A stretch of 64,000 nt of DNA from Entophlyctis helioformis (Eukaryota > Chytridiomycota > Chytridiomycetes > Chytridiales > Chytriomycetaceae). Position numbers and translations under genes: made by a program. The stretch covers positions 372,001 to 436,000 of the forward strand of contig JAHLKH010000001.1 of assembly GCA_025526915.1 (NCBI GenBank), in the 5' to 3' direction. Positions 63,499 through 64,000 of the stretch are shown here, one piece after another. Each line of letters begins with the position of its first letter. Within the stretch, counting starts at the first letter, position 1. The notes beneath the pieces were generated by a model. The model did no database searches. It had not been told where the DNA came from and worked only from the letters and a program-made list of their open reading frames with translations.

Positions 63499-64000
63499 TC
63501 AGGTCGTGAGTGCTCCAGCTCGAGCTGCCGTTGACCGTGCTTGGCCAGGAGGTGGCCGCAGCGGGACAATGCCGTTCTGCACATCTCTGTGGACACGGGT
63601 CGACAATGTGCTGTCGAGCACAGGCCCAAGATCGGCCGCGTCTTGCAGACACAGATACTTGATAAGCAGATGCTCGGGATACGTAAAGAACGCACGCGCC
63701 AGGATCTTGACAATGTGCTGCCGAACTCGTGGCAAGATGGTCGCCAGCAGCAATCGCTGGTTGGCTGACGCGGCGTTCCATTGCCGTGACAGGGCAAGGT
63801 AGTCTGCGTCGCACCGCAGCGCAGCCAACGTCCGCATTGCAAACTGGACGTCTGGCGTCTTGCGGATGCTGGGAGGCAGCTGTTCAAAGGCACGCTGGAT
63901 TGCGCGTGTTTCTCCGTGGCATTTGGGTCTGCTCTTTCCCGATGATGCCTCTGGCTGCTGTTCGGCATTTGCTGCTGTTGCTGATCCAGAGCCCGATGGC
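63499..64000 (-). CDS. SAC3/GANP-family protein, C-terminal part
   Basis: Runs off the right edge of the window (167 residues visible). The pattern AIQRAFEQLPPSIRKTPDVQ, FAMRTLAALRCDADYLALSR, LLLATILPRVRQHIVKILAR and YPEHLLIKYLCLQDAADL matches the helical end of the SAC3/GANP/THP3 (PCI-like) fold, with its alternating tract of residues after 'pdVqfAL'. These proteins act in mRNA export or RNA processing. The N-terminal part is needed to choose between SAC3, THP3 and LENG8 types. The tail is Pro/Ala-rich. Confidence 0.55.
   Translation of the reverse strand, partial: PSGSGSATAANAEQQPEASSGKSRPKCHGETRAIQRAFEQLPPSIRKTPDVQFAMRTLAALRCDADYLALSRQWNAASANQRLLLATILPRVRQHIVKILARAFFTYPEHLLIKYLCLQDAADLGPVLDSTLSTRVHRDVQNGIVPLRPPPGQARSTAARAGALTT

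Noticed and set aside
1..64000. CRISPR arrays, rRNA genes, bacterial-type operons
   Set aside because: None seen; repeats present are microsatellites, LTRs and the short duplications listed.

Overview
The window looks like a fungal nuclear genome segment. It is dense in genes, has many short GT-AG introns with CTAAC/CTGAC-like branch sites, encodes fungal-type proteins (an LSD1 with a C-terminal HMG box, a stand-alone ADE8-type GAR transformylase, Vid27, Ump1, an Ecl1-like factor, Pan6) and carries Ty3/gypsy chromoviruses. A TnpB/Fanzor-like nuclease gene and Crinkler-like nuclease/kinase genes, plus methylmalonyl-CoA epimerase, suggest an early-diverging (chytrid-like) fungus. That assignment is inference; no rRNA or other marker gene is present to settle it.

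Layout. 1-14.5 kb: a possible small membrane protein, a C2H2 factor flanked by a 138-bp direct repeat, a three-domain LSD1-type demethylase gene (SWIRM, amine oxidase, HMG box, about 1,960 aa), a frameshifted ADE8, a 7-TM-like protein, a MerT-like/HMA protein and exosome RRP42. 14.9-35.1 kb: one giant minus-strand gene (about 1,850 residues, at least 17 introns) with an XPG-like nuclease region at the N-terminus and a TnpB/Fanzor-like RuvC plus zinc ribbon at the C-terminus. It is split by a 12.8-kb Ty3 chromovirus (TSD TGCAG) that itself holds a second, antisense Ty3 chromovirus (TSD CTTTG). It also carries two solo LTRs (TSDs AGGAT and CAGTC). Reading frame and exon order continue exactly across the insertion, so the two outer fragments are one gene.

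35-54 kb: a compact housekeeping block of mostly divergent pairs (TFIIS, PEX10/MAP1, TIM23/GPATCH11-like, CWC2/MCEE, UMP1, BuGZ, ECL1-like, PAN6, ESF2, APC13, PNO1). Several pairs have only 38-50 bp between start codons. 54.5-58.4 kb: degenerate Crinkler-like genes with REase-fold and kinase motifs. 58.5-64 kb: VID27, a head-to-head divergent Vid27 paralogue and the end of a SAC3/GANP-like gene.

The genes work mainly in RNA and ribosome biology (RRP42, PNO1, ESF2, CWC2), transcription and chromatin (LSD1, TFIIS), mitochondria and peroxisomes (TIM23, MCEE, PEX10) and proteostasis (UMP1, MAP1, APC13). Exon boundaries were read by eye from splice signals and frame continuity and may be off by a base or two. 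Some single-base frameshifts (ADE8, the effector-like genes, possibly the PAN6 start) could be assembly indels.
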